Numbered from the stretch's first letter, positions 20,230 through 30,676 are shown. The stretch: 33,245 nucleotides of DNA from Skeletonema tropicum (GCA_037178625.1 JAWZXG010000073.1:1-33245); one strand, 5' to 3'. Numbers and translations are program-made. Notes: generated from the sequence alone by a model not told the origin.

Positions 20230-21277
20230 CTAGGCAAAATAATCGCGTGGCAATTGGTATTCTTTCTTCGTTTCTTTCCATTTTTTGTTTGGGCTGGTTA
20301 TGATTTCGGTGATGCGGTTCGTCAGGTCCTCTCTATTCTTTATTAAAGTACCACTCACTGCCTTTTGATAAGTTGTTTTCGTCATTTCATCAAGCTTTCT
20401 TTTGTTGTATCTTGTCTTGGTTTCTTCTGCCTTGCCGTCAAGGTACTTGACCCATTTGTCCCGCTTCTTGAAGAGTTTGCAGAGTTGGCCATCTTGGTTC
20501 GTCTTGCAATTGTGTAACCGTTCTACAGACACGCTCGGCCCTGTCCAATAAATGGCACTATCCGTCGGGTGCATAACATTTTTGGAACCAAGTGTTTTGC
20601 CCCTGCTGGTAGCAACGTATCCTGTCCCAAGGCACTGGCTTCTCTCCCAGAGCTCATCTGACGGATCTATCACCATGCGATTCCATCGATCGTCCTTGCC
20701 GAACCCGGCCTCCATGCCCTGGCAGCGGTGTATTGTGATTGCGAATGCAATTTGCAGGGGCATGAACGTGGCAGTACAGCATCCCTTGTTGCAGATGTGA
20801 GTGTAGGGTGGTATTGGCACGTGCTGAGTGGAGTGGTGGAGTGGAGTGATTGCAAATTTGTGTAAAGAGGGATGATTGATCAGTGCCATGCTATATTTCG
20901 AATTCAAGAATACATTTCTACATTCACTCACCGTTGGATTCTTTTTGTCCCAGGGTTCAATGCCTTGCCGCGGTTTGAAGTATGGGAAATCAACGACTAT
21001 ATACTTTGGGAGGGATTCAACACCATTTGTGTTTGGTCCTACGGAGTGCTGCTCGTCATAAACGATGTCAATCACCTTCCCAATCGCTCCAACGTACAGG
21101 CCAGAGTTCCGATCAATGTTCGCTGTCTCCAGGCACACGTGCACACCAACGGAAACGTCTAAAGTGTACAACATCTTTTTGCCGAAGAAATGCGACTGGT
21201 ACACAGTGGGATTGCCAACCATGTTGCTCTTGAATTGGCATCTGAGCCGTGCTACCGGTACTGACAGCCGTTTCTGA
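20230..21277 (-). CDS. Pif1-like helicase C-terminal region, copy A (5'-truncated)
   Basis: The frame encodes VCLETANIDRNSGLYVGAIG (the Pif1 'L-x-x-N...GL-x-NG' block), then PKYIVVDFPYFKP, PLQIAFAITIHRCQG (motif V) and GTGYVATSRGKTLGS (motif VI), followed by a Lys-rich tail. Walker A and B are absent. A GTGAGT...CAG intron at 20824-20931 (108 nt) is inferred from copies C and D. It joins ...KKNPT to HVPIPP in phase 0, and by chance it has no stop and a length divisible by three. Similarity to copy C extends upstream of the first ATG (1220s) to about 21277 (RLSVPVARLRCQF), where the 3' flank of unit B begins. The copy is therefore truncated in a head-to-tail junction. A working ATPase is not possible from this piece alone. 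Confidence 0.75.
20824..20931 (-). other. Inferred intron in helicase copy A
   Basis: Boundaries GTGAGT and CTCAG|CACGTG coincide with those of copies B (22006-22113) and C (25745-25858). In copy C the unspliced frame hits a stop, which supports splicing at these sites. Confidence 0.7.
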
Positions 21278-21411
21278 CGAGAAATATTCTCCCTTTGTTG
21301 TATCCTTTATTGATTGTCGTTAATTTGTCATGTTGCTCGATTGAAAATAAATTTGTCTTGAAGACAAATTTATTTTCCATGCAAGTTGTGAATATTGCAT
21401 TGTATCGTCCA
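21278..21411 (-). repeat. Partial 3' flank of unit B, at the A/B junction
   Basis: This 134-bp stretch matches 20098-20229 of unit A (AGAAATATTCTCCCTTTGTTG and the inverted AATAAATTTGTC/GACAAATTTATT palindrome). The rest of the 3' flank is missing, because unit A begins here. This confirms a tandem junction between the two units. Confidence 0.8.
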
Positions 21412-22123
21412 CTAGGCAAAATAATCGCGTGGCAATTGGTATTCTTTCTTCGCTTCTTTCCATTTTTTGTTTGGGTTGGTTATGATTTCGGTGATGCGGT
21501 TTGTCAGGTCCTCTCTATTCTTTATTAAAGTACCACTCACTGCCTTTTGGTAAGTCGTTTTCGTCATTTTGTCGAGCTTTCTCTTGTTGTATCTTGTCTT
21601 GGTTTCTTCTGCCTTGCCGTCAAGGTACTTGACCCATTTGTCCCGCTTCTTGAAGAGTTTGCAGAGTTGGCCATCTTGGTTCGTCTTGCAATTGTGTAAC
21701 CATTCTACAGACACGCTCGGCCCTGTCCAATAAATCGCACTATCCGTCGGGTGCATAACATTTTTGGAACCAAGTGTTTTGCCCCTGCTGGTAGCAACGT
21801 ATCCTGTCCCAAGGCACTGGCTTCTCTCCCAGAGCTCATCTGACGGATCTATCACCATGCGATTCCATCGATCGTCCTTGCCGAACCCGGCCTCCATGCC
21901 CTGGCAGCGGTGTATTGTGATTGCGAATGCAATTTGCAGGGGCATGAACGTGGCAGTACAGCATCCCTTGTTGCAGATGTGAGTGTAGGGTGGTATTGGC
22001 ACGTGCTGAGTGGAGTGGTGGAGTGGAGTGATTGCAAATTTGTGTAAAGAGGGATGATTGATCAGTGCCATGCTATATTTCGAATTCAAGAATACATTTC
22101 TACATTCACTCACCGTTGGATTC
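21412..22123 (-). pseudogene. Pif1-like helicase C-terminal region, copy B (truncated)
   Basis: This copy is nearly identical to the matching part of copy A, with only a few amino-acid differences, implying recent duplication. It contains exon 2 (21412-22005), the 108-nt intron and only about ten bases of exon 1. Homology to unit A ends at 22123, where the sequence switches to gene X2. The X2 frame crosses the junction out of phase with the helicase, so no fusion protein is formed even if the intron is removed. A separate product would need a new start, so I treat it as a remnant. Confidence 0.7.
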
Positions 22124-23778
22124 CCTTTTCCGACAGCTCTCCCAACATAGATCCAATAGTTCCAGACGCTTTTGTGTTCTGTGGAATTTCTCCAACTCCA
22201 ACTGGCCGAGCTGCATTGCCATTATTGCTACGAAATACACCAGCATCGTCTGCTTCCAAGGGGGCGTTATCAACATTACCAACACCCATATTGGTGCCAT
22301 CATTATCACGTTCTCCTGACAGTCTAGCAACCGAAGTAGCATTACGACACGGATAATCCTTCACGGTAGAACCAGAAGACTCATGAAACAGGCGGTCGAG
22401 ACAGCTGCGCGGAAGTCTACTGGTAGACGGAGAATCATATAAATGATCGCGAATGGTTTGGCGGCCCACAAGACTGCGATCTTCTGAGCAGCGGCGATAT
22501 GCGCGAACAGTAGCAGGTTGTTCCCCAGCATGATACAGCAACGCCGGAAGATTAGTTGGGTCAACTGCTGACTCCTCATCAGAAGGAGTAGACGCTGGTA
22601 TGTCCGTTTCAGACGGATGATGAGTATTCACTGGAGTTGCGGCACTACCATTGCTCTCTTTAGGGCACTGCTGTTCGATGTCATAATTTTTTGATGATTG
22701 CTTTAACTTTAACAAAGAACTCGCCTGCTCGACAACGTCATAATCATTATTATTATCGCATGATCTCCATGATTTGCATGATGCATCAAATGCTTCTGCC
22801 TGCTCAAAGTTAGTGCATCTAACATGAGCGGGAGAGATGCAATCGCCTTGCTTTGTCTGCAGAAGAGGTATATCATGCTCGTTCTTGTTGTTGTCGACAA
22901 CATCTTTTTTGTTGCCCGCTGTCACACCGCCATTGCTGAAGTAAATGAAAATAGGGATAAGTAAGGATAAGTGATTAGTTTTTGACATGACGACATTCAT
23001 ATGGGAGAAACAATACCAGTTCAAGTTTAAAATAAATTTGCATACATCACAATTTTATTTTTGGCATGAACTCTATGGAAGGTTAATACCACACAGCAAA
23101 AAGCGACTGAAATGTAGATGAATGAGCGATCCTTTCTATGTTCGTACGATCACTCTACGTAATGTTTTACGCAGTGTTAAGCGTTTCGCTTATACATGAA
23201 ATTCTGAATCACATAAGACGCTTCTTCCAATTTCAGCTCATCTTAACAATACACTTTCGGACTTACCCATTAGACAATACGCTGGAACACTCTGGAGCAG
23301 CCAACGACTGCAAGTTATGACTGTTATTTACACAACGGCCATAATTCATTATTCCAGCTTTGCTTTCTGCATCCAATTTGTAGAACTGAGCAGAGCTTGA
23401 ACCGTTACAGGTAACGTTGCGATTGGAAATGACATTGTAAGCGATAGATAATTGTTCCTGTCTGGTGCGATATAGATCCATTACGCATCCTAGCTCAGAC
23501 AATACATGTTTTAGTTCACGCATATTGCAAGAGGAAAGAACAAGCCTCAGAAGAGTATGTGGATCAGTAGAGTGTTCGAAGCATGGATTGCGCGATGATT
23601 GTAATTCTACTATTTCGCGGAAGATATGATCGCCTACACGCACTTTCGGCCATTGGACTTTGTAAATTATTTGACGAATAGACAGAAATGAGCATCTAAC
23701 ACCCTTCCGAGCGCTCTTGCTGTTCACGTCGGAAGAGGATGGTTGCTGTTGCTGCGCTTTCTCTCTTGAAGTGTGCAT
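22110..23778 (-). CDS. Subtelomeric family X protein, member X2 (two exons)
   Basis: Exon 1 is 23267-23778 and exon 2 is 22110-22935. The intron 22936-23266 has GTAAGT and a pyrimidine-rich CTTCAG acceptor, and splicing (phase 2) gives a continuous 445-aa frame. Exon 1 contains WPKVRVGDHIF and LLRLVLSSCNMRELKHVLSE, matching WRLVRTDDRIF and LLFSALSVFEVGSIKYILNE of member X1. The intron site and phase are also shared. Exon 2 is polar and Ser/Asn/Asp-rich, with one ordered-looking stretch (QPATVRAYRRCSEDRSLVGR). The last four codons, including the stop, come from the joined helicase unit B, so the original C-terminus has been lost. Function is unknown. Confidence 0.6.
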
Positions 23779-24614
23779 ATTTTATACGGTCAATTTTGTT
23801 CGTGGTTTGGTTATGCCGGTCCGTAATGGTCACATATTTAAGATATTGATTTGCGTGCGAGGAATGTCATACGCAAGCCACTCATTATTATTTATGCACT
23901 CTTCTAATTGCATGTGGTGTTCCGTAGCATGATAGTCGATGAGTGGCTGCGCGGAAAAGTCACGGATGGCGACATGTTCTTCCTGCCAGCAGAGAAGCTG
24001 ACACGTTGAAGTTAGGAGAGGAACAAGTGACGTCATATATTTGAGAATATGTAACACGCGATCGGTATAAAGTACTGTCAAACGCGATCGGTAAATTATT
24101 TCGTCAAAAAGCCAACTCGGTTTTTGCATGATCGATGATCGTGCAGAAAAAGAGAAAAAGATGCCACCACAATGGCCTACAATGGCACCCCTAGTATGGC
24201 CGCCTATCTCAGTCCATGAGTATATTTCATAAGGTATCGATGGCCCATCCCTTAAACGACATTATGGCGATTTTTTCGCAGCAGTGTGGCGTTTCGGCTG
24301 CTGTAGGGGTGGAGATAATATCATTGCAATCCACTTCAATGAGATTTGAAATGAAAACAACCACCTTCCCTGCACCCATCGAAGATGATAAACATCTATA
24401 GGCACTACCCCTCCGCTACCCATCGCCGATGATAATATGAAGTGAGATTCTGGTTGCTCGGAATGACCATTAAAGCCCCCCCACACCTCCAAAATACCAA
24501 GGACACAAGATGTGCACAAAATTGCATAAATAATTTGACACTCTAACACAACAATAAGCCTGTAGACGGCGGATCGAGCGGCTCTAAAGACCGCAACTCA
24601 TCAACATTATTATC
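23779..24614. other. No gene recognised; upstream of X2
   Basis: Only short unsupported frames are present. This would be the promoter region of X2, transcribed leftwards, up to the end of unit C at 24615. Two CGCGATCGGTA motifs occur near 24058 and 24085. Confidence 0.45.
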
Positions 24615-25132
24615 GGCCCTCGGGGCCCCCGTTCATGGAGTGCAGAGCAGCGTAATAGGGGGCCGCAGGTGCCCTTCTATTACAGGTGGGAAAATTCATT
24701 ATTTTTCACCCCCATTATTCTACAGAGTTATAGGTAGGAATCAGTACATGTGTTTTTTAGTGAGAAGGTTTACTTTAGGGACACGTAGAGTCCTCGGTAG
24801 AGACTACCGGCGTAGGATCTGTATGTGTTCCTATGTAGAAAGCAAGAAGTACCTGTTGAAAGCGAGAAATTGACTGTACTAGATGCGCTTTTTGAGCATC
24901 TAAATCGGTCTGTACGAGAAAGAAATACAGGTTTTACACGGGCGTTAGTCGATTTAGTTTTTGTCTTTCTTCGTCACGAGAAAATGTCTTTTTGTAAAAC
25001 TGTGCTTGATATATCGAATCGTGCGCTTGCAGATGTTTTACTGATCACCAGATGCAGACGCTTAATTGAGTTGTTGTATTCTTTGTGTTGAGAAAGTGTC
25101 TGTTTTGTAAAACTGTGCAGTGATCAATTTTA
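24615..25132 (-). repeat. 3' flank of helicase unit C
   Basis: This is homologous to the unit A flank over its distal part and to the unit D flank (32649-32911) over its proximal part. It contains a partial tandem duplication of the gene end: TCACCAGATG occurs near 25046 and again at 25137 with similar following sequence. It ends at the GGCCCTCGGGGCC hairpin (24615-24627), as in unit A. Confidence 0.75.
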
Positions 25133-26220
25133 CTAATCACCAGATGAAGATCCTGCGAAGTAATCACTTGGGATTTCATGATCCTTCTTCGCTTCTTTCC
25201 ACTTCTTGTTCGGGTTGGTTATGATGTTGGTAATCCTGGTTGTCAGGTCTGTCCTGTCTTTGATGAAATTGCCCTTGATTGCTGCTGCGTACGATGTTTC
25301 TGTGATTTCTTCCAACTTTCTCTTGCTATACCTTGTCTTCGACTCTTCTGCCTTCCCCTCCAAGTATTTCACCCAATTTGCTCGCTTCTTGTACGATTCG
25401 CAGAACTGGCCATTTTGCTTTCTCTTGCAATTTTTTAATCGGTTCGTTGAAATGTTGCTTCCGGTCCAGTATATGGCACTGTCCGACGGGTATGCTTGAT
25501 CTTTGGAGCCAAGTGTTTTGCCTCTGCTGGTAGCCACGTACATTGTTCCAAGAAACTTGCTAATCTCCCACAACTCATCTGCTGGATCTATTATCATGCG
25601 GTTCCAGCGGTCTCCTTTGTCGAATCCAGCTTCGAGTCCTTGACAGCGGTGGATGGTGATGGCGTAGGCAATTTGCAATGGCATGAATAATGCGGTGCAG
25701 CATCCCCTGTTGCAAATCTGCTCGTAGGGTGGGATGGGCACGTGCTGTGTGCAATAAGTTGGGGTAGGATGCATTTGTATCAGTATGAAATGAGTTAGTA
25801 GTGTTTTCGCAGAGAGTGGCAATTGTCTTGTGTCTTTCGTGTGTCAACTTTTACTCACCGTTGGGTTGTTCTTGTCCCATGGGTCCTCGCCTGGTGGTGG
25901 TTTGTATGTAGGGAAATCCACAACAATGTACTTCGGTAGGCTAACCTCACCTTTACCGTTTGGTCCAACGGAGCGATCCTTATCGTAAACGATCTCGACT
26001 ACTACCCCAATAGCGGAGACGTACAATCCTGAGTTGGGATCGATGTTGGCTGACTCCAAGCAAACATGTGCACCTACGCACACATCAAAGGTGTAGAATA
26101 GCCTCCTGCCGTAAAAGTGCGACTGGTATGCTGTGTTATTGCCCGCCATCCTGCTGCTGAATTGACACCTGAGCCTAGCTATTGGTACTTTCAGTCGTTC
26201 GTGTGTTTTGATCAGCATGT
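25133..26220 (-). CDS. Pif1-like helicase C-terminal region, copy C (two exons)
   Basis: The upstream exon (25859 to about 26220) encodes KTHERLKVPIARLRCQF, then VCLESANIDPNSGLYVSAIG and PKYIVVDFPTYKP. The downstream exon (25133-25744) encodes HVPIPPYEQICN, PLQIAYAITIHRCQGLEAG (motif V), GTMYVATSRGKTLGS (motif VI) and a Lys/Glu-rich tail ending SSGD. The 114-nt intron (25745-25858, GTGAGT...ACAG) must be removed, because the unspliced frame stops inside it. Conserved Cys residues (ICNRGCC) precede motif V. Walker A and B are missing upstream, where gene X1 lies instead. Both exons are open, unlike most nearby remnants, which hints at constraint. The upstream limit is uncertain; the first ATG is at 26216-26218. 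Confidence 0.7.
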
Positions 26221-26337
26221 CTACGTAGGCAGTTGCATTTGTTTATTAGGTAAAATTGTTCAGTGATCGATTATACTAAAATGATTCAATAAGCAAGCGA
26301 TACTTAGTGCGGCAGTGCACATGCACACAAAATAAAC

Positions 26338-27118
26338 TCACATGATAGTTGAATCAGGAGAGGCCTTCTCTCCGACAGGTACCGGTTTAGACTTTTTCGT
26401 GACAGCACCTTTCTCGGACGAATCCGGTTCATCATCATCTTGAACAGGTTGATCACGGGAGCCCGAATGAGTTTTGTCTTCAAGTACAAGTTTCCCGTTC
26501 TCATCACTGGTGTGAAGTTGAAGGTTGAAAAAAAAACTTGTAAGTAAAATGGAAAGACAGAATTTGTAAAACGGTACAATGAACAAAAATACCAAAATCA
26601 TTGAACCACACGAAATTTAACCTTCTCTCTTACCAAAAATGCTCACAATTTGAAGTGTACGGCGCTTGGCTTGTACCTCCTTTCTGAGCAATAGCGGCAA
26701 ACATTAAGAAGTTGACCGCTGCAGACACCAGATCATCTTTGTCAGTAGAATCAGTCTTACCAACTGGGACATTCGGGTAATGTTCAGACAGTTCATTCAG
26801 GATGTACTTGATTGACCCGACTTCAAAGACGGAAAGAGCAGAAAAGAGCAGTTGTTCCTTCTCCAACTTGGCAACGTCAAACCCATCGCCTAATGCAACA
26901 GACGCTAGCAGCAAGAAGATACGATCGTCGGTACGCACCAAACGCCAATTGATGTCTGTTACGCTCAATGCAATGACAGGAGCCGACGGTTTAGCGGCAG
27001 TCTTGACCCCTGACGAAGTAAGACGTGCATCGACATTGCTCCGATTCCGCACGGCACGGAAGCCCTTACCATTACTACCAACGGTGGATATAACTGGATT
27101 TGTGTTGCCAAACTTCAT
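26338..27118 (-). CDS. Subtelomeric family X protein, member X1 (two exons)
   Basis: Exon 1 is 26634-27118 and exon 2 is 26338-26506. The intron 26507-26633 has GTAAGA and CACCAG, and phase 2 splicing gives a 217-aa frame. Exon 1 starts MKFGNTNP...GSNGKGFRAV and contains WRLVRTDDRIF and LSVFEVGSIKYILNELSEHY. The first block is shared with member X3, the second with X2 and X3, and the third with X2. Exon 2 is short, charged and acidic (DENGKLVLEDK, QDDDEPDSSEKG) and ends DSTIM. Helicase copy C lies 118 bp downstream on the same strand. A GTGAGT at the stop codon could be a further splice donor, but the nearest acceptors do not keep the helicase frame. The function is unknown and no catalytic motif is visible. 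Confidence 0.6.
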
Positions 27119-27277
27119 TATTTATTCGGACAATGTAGAAATGTGATGATGTAAATGATGCAATGCATAATTTATGAGAGCTGTTGAACGGCTCGACAAC
27201 GTACAAACTGCCTACATAACCGCCGCCAACGCACCAGCGCAATAATCAGCAGAGAACAATGCAATCAATAACCAACC

Positions 27278-27675
27278 ACGTCATGAAGTAAACGAGTTCC
27301 TTCGTAAGCTACGTCGGCAACACAAGATCTTGTGGTTCAACACATCGACAACACGTCGACAAAAAGATTCAGCTCAACACAAGACGTCGACGTGGAGTTA
27401 AGAACTGACGTATTGATCAGTACGTGGCCAAAGATCGGCAGTTATTCAAATGCAAACACGTCGGCAACCAACGTCGGCGTCTATTTAGACTTGCATCAAT
27501 AGACGACTCGGCAGATAATGTAATTGAGCCAATGTCGACCTGAGTACTTGCTGCATGAACTTAAATACTTTTTTGTTCATTGGATTTTGCCAACACCTGA
27601 CTTCTGGTACTTTGTGACGTAAGACGATTGGAATCAAGTGTACTAATTCCTTAAGTAACGAAGTTTACCACGTCA
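27278..27675. promoter_or_regulatory. Cluster of ACGT-core motifs upstream of X1
   Basis: Upstream of X1 the sequence contains ACGTCGGC at 27311, 27458 and 27471, ACGTCGAC at 27353 and 27384, and TGACGT/ACGTCA at 27278, 27406, 27615 and 27670. That is nine ACGT-core sites in about 400 bp. Such cores are typical bZIP sites and resemble the TGACGT elements known from diatom CO2-responsive promoters. Regulation of X1 is inferred from position only. Confidence 0.4.
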
Positions 27676-28256
27676 CTCAGAGAAAAAATTAAGAAAATAG
27701 AGGGTGACGGGGATGCACACCGGAAAGAACGAAGAAGCTCATCGACAATCTGACTTAATTAGCCTGGAAAAGTCCTTTTTAGCACAAATCAAGCGATTTT
27801 TAGATCTAAATCATAAGATATAGCATCTAAATGACAATCAAAATGGGCATTTCAGCGGGGATAGGAGGGGGGAAAATCCCAACACTTCAAGTTGAAGTTC
27901 CGGAAGTAATTTGCTCGCTACTTTGGATCTCCCCGATGGAAAAGATATGCCTTGTACGCTGGCCCACGCCCACGAAACGCCAACAAAACTTACGACCGTT
28001 AGAACAATGACAGCTACCACGCCTTTTCTCATTCTTGAGACCTTTTGATTCAAATTTTTTGTGGCCTGTCTCCACGCAATTAGAACCGCTGATGAAGGTG
28101 GCTAAGCTCCACCGAAACTCGTAATTAATGAATCATAAAGAGTTCGGTTATATTGCTTACTACCATCATCTGGAAAAACTCCTAGCTTGTAATAAGGACT
28201 TCGTGGCTTATTGCATTCAAGACATTTCTTTTCACATTGATAAAGATTGACAACGT
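27676..28256. other. No gene recognised
   Basis: One minus-strand frame of 71 codons (27838-28053) begins MNQKVSRMRKG and has a hydrophobic stretch VVAVIVLTVVSFVGVSWAWA like a signal anchor. Nothing else supports it. The rest has no visible structure. Confidence 0.3.
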
Positions 28257-28280
28257 CATTGCAGAGCAACTTTATAGCCG
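28257..28280 (+). repeat. Terminal-motif copy 1 (CATTGCAGAGCAACTTTATA)
   Basis: This is the first of five copies of a 24-bp motif. It is preceded by ACGT and lies 84 bp before copy 2 in the same orientation. No GC-rich hairpin follows it directly. Confidence 0.75.
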
Positions 28281-28340
28281 TATTCTATTGTAAAGAGACT
28301 AATTGGTAAAATTCACAATTATACCAATTAAGGCCAACGT

Positions 28341-28520
28341 CATTGCAGAGCAACTTTATAGCCGAATTCCGTTGTATAAAGACTACTGACAAGCCACACA
28401 GCAAATGGCCAACAGCAAGATGACGACACAATACTTTACAGGCCCCGAGGGCCCGCGCTGAACCCGCCACATACACCGCTGCACGCCACCACATCGCACC
28501 ATTCTGCGCGCCCCTGTTTA
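28341..28520 (+). repeat. Inverted-repeat arm, outer left copy
   Basis: It starts with CATTGCAGAGCAACTTTATA, includes the hairpin GGCCCCGAGGGCC (28441-28453) and GCGCTGAACCCGCCACA, and ends near TCTGCGCGCCCCTGTTTA. The same order of elements occurs in reverse complement at 30496-30676, with close spacing. Bases ACGT flank both outer ends. Confidence 0.8.
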
Positions 28521-28960
28521 ATATACAAGAAGTGTCGGCTATTTATTGTCCATAATATTGCAATAGGCTGGATAAAAATAGCAACATCATAGACAGAAAT
28601 GACATTTATGTAGCATGTATTAGTCATTTATTTATGCGGTGTAGACAGTTGTAATAATAAAACCCTGCGGCTGAATAGTTGCAAAGGGTGTTGTCTGCGA
28701 TATAGTTCACTGGATATTACTATTGGTAGGGTTTGTGCAACGTGGTGGCTATGAGAGTAGCGGCTATGATGTTAGATACTGACTGTCGAACGAAAAAACA
28801 TGCATGCATGCAGTTGTGCTCGGAAAGCGCGCTGCACTTTTTTGTTAGCTGCTATCAAAATCTTATGCATCTACGATGCAATTTTGCTTGGAACGGCTCT
28901 AAGTAAGTAAGTGAGTATGTACTATAAAACGTTTCTGTTATAAGAATGTTATTAAACAAG
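28521..28960. other. No gene recognised
   Basis: The region is AT-rich, with a GCATGCATGCA palindrome near 28800. I see no coding evidence. Confidence 0.4.
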
Positions 28961-28984
28961 CATTGCAGAGCAACTTTATAGACG
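28961..28984 (+). repeat. Terminal-motif copy 3
   Basis: The motif has the variant ending ATAGACGG shared with copy 4 at 29064. It is preceded by AAG instead of ACGT, so copies 3 and 4 form a subfamily. Confidence 0.7.
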
Positions 28985-29063
28985 GATACATTGCAAAAAA
29001 AATCCAACACGAAATCCACAGAATAATTTTGTCATCATGACACATTTATGTTACAACAACAAG

Positions 29064-29190
29064 CATTGCAGAGCAAATTTATAGACGGGTACATTGCACA
29101 AAAAAAAAACAGGCCCCGAGGGCCCGCGCCGCACTACACACCATACACAACATGCAGTCACAAATCGCCGCGCGCACCATTTCATAACAG
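29064..29190 (+). repeat. Inverted-repeat arm, inner left copy
   Basis: It begins CATTGCAGAGCAAATTTATA, contains an A run and the hairpin GGCCCCGAGGGCC (29112-29124), and ends near CCGCGCGCACC. The Copia RNase H frame ends at 29182, at the inner edge of this arm. Confidence 0.7.
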
Positions 29191-30495
29191 TCGTGTCGCG
29201 CTGTTGTACGTCTGCGTAGGATCATACTCATACCAAACACTGATTCTCCTCAAAGAAGCGGTTGTCACGTCCTTGGCATATCTTTCATTCAATCGCGGTC
29301 CATTCGAGTTGTGAAAATCATCCCGCTCAGCAAGCTCCTGAACTCTCGCGCCGCCAATACCAATTAGCTTTGACTTTAATCGGCCAATCATCCAATCACT
29401 TTGGAGTTGTCCATCGTTTTCCACATTCAACGTCAACGCTCCCATACAAACCTCATTAAGACTATTGTTGTTGACGTATCGTAGTTCTTCATTGTCGATG
29501 TCACCATCACCACAAGGTAATTCAATCCAATGATTCCAATAATAATCCAGAGACGAACTTCTCAACGCATCCAACTTGAGTTTGTGGAGTGTAGCCTTCT
29601 TGTATCCGTCGAGTGCAATGTTGTAGAATGAATTTCTCTCTTCAGCAAATGTCTCCAAGTTGTTACATTTCAGATTCTTCGTATCCTGCCATTTGATCTC
29701 CCCATTGTCTCGATCAATACCTTCGTCTCGTTGATAGTTCCGAGGTACCTGATGTCCAAGAAGATCTCCAACTTTCGCCTTGAGCCCGCTTTGAGAATCC
29801 TCAATGATTTGAACTAACTTCGCAATGGATCCCAAGATAGATGACCCAAAATTCGCAAACCTGATGCAACCAACTGCTACATTCTCACGGATGTAATAGT
29901 ATGATAATACCAAATGCCTCTTGCGATTCTTGAAGTCAGGATTAACTCCACTTGACACTAAAGACTCATTGTCACCCAATAGTAGAATCGGGGTTCCATG
30001 CAAAGGTACTCCGAGGAACTGAAGGAGGGTCTTGTTAGCCCTGATTTGCCTGATAGCTGTTCCCGCTGCGTTGTTCTCGGATCTGTACGTAGCTGTTTCG
30101 ACAGTATTCTGCTTCTTCGAAAACCAATCAAAAGGAGTCTTATTGAGGAAGTGAAGTGCGCCTGTGACAGATTTTCCACTGCGAATATCATGCATTAGGT
30201 TGGCATCCACAAAACTAGTCATCAAGACAGGCTTCCCACAAGCTGGTGGAGGATTCTTGGAGTACTCCTCGCGAGTTCTGGCATAGGGCGTACTGGGCCA
30301 ATCCCTTTTGAGGAAATCGAAACCTGAGATAACAGGCATATCAGTCTTGTACCGAATGTCTCCATTCCTCATCTTGCAGAGATACCCATAGACTCTCTTG
30401 ATCCTATCGAGATGACCTTTCCTTGGTTGTGCACGGAAGCTGGACAACGTCATTACAGCGGTTCCCACAATATTTCTATCATTGTCGTTGACCAT
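29182..30495 (-). pseudogene. Copia-type retroelement, RNase H part
   Basis: The frame of 437 aa begins in the segment after reverse transcriptase (IVGTAVMTLSSF..HLDRIKRVYGYL). The RNase H domain follows, with TSFVDANL (Asp97), KSVTGALHFLNKTPFDWFSK, ATYRSENNAAGTA (Glu140) and LLLGDNESLV (Asp175). These fit the catalytic Asp-Glu-Asp of Copia RNase H. KRHLVLSYYYIREN then matches the block that usually follows in this group. A long tail of about 240 residues extends beyond the usual end. The reverse transcriptase is missing because the frame begins at the inner edge of the right inverted-repeat arm. It is likely the C-terminal counterpart of the element type at 16048-18546, though not shown to be the same copy. 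Confidence 0.8.
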
Positions 30496-30676
30496 ACGCT
30501 TTATAAACAGGGGCGCGCAGAATGTGGCGAGCGTGGTGGTGCCTGTGGCGGGATCAGCGCGGGCCCTCGGGGCCTGTCCAGTTTTGTGTCATTTGTAGTA
30601 GGTCATTGCACTTTGGTTTTACATTTACATATAGTCTTTTTACAATGGAATCCGGCTATAAAGTTGCTCTGCAATG
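30496..30676 (-). repeat. Inverted-repeat arm, right copy
   Basis: Read on the minus strand it starts CATTGCAGAGCAACTTTATA, then GATTCCATTGTAAAAAGACTA, the GGCCCCGAGGGCC hairpin (30562-30574 on plus) and CTGCGCGCCCCTGTTTA. It is closest to the arm at 28341-28520. ACGT follows immediately at 30677-30680. Confidence 0.8.

Larger units (their letters stand above)
29064..30676. mobile_element. Inverted-repeat element enclosing a Copia RNase H fragment
   Basis: Arms at 29064-29190 and 30496-30676 are in inverted orientation and share the terminal 24-bp motif plus the GGCCCCGAGGGCC hairpin. The Copia-derived coding sequence fills the interval almost exactly. This layout resembles capture of a gene fragment by a DNA element with terminal inverted repeats (Pack-type). 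Alternatively the outer arm at 28341 is the true partner, since it is more similar to the right arm. No transposase is present, so mobility would depend on another copy. Independent insertions of a short repeat on both sides of a Copia remnant would look the same. Confidence 0.5.

Noticed and set aside
19744..22123. Assignment of the helicase units to Helitrons
   Set aside because: No Rep domain, no TC start and no CTRR end next to the hairpin were found. The motif V-VI region is more like other algal Pif1 proteins than the Helitron helicase.
25133..27118. A single spliced gene joining X1 to helicase copy C
   Set aside because: The donor at 26341 leaves phase 2, and the closest acceptor (26221) puts the helicase in the wrong frame with an early stop. 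The only frame-compatible acceptor I found is weak.
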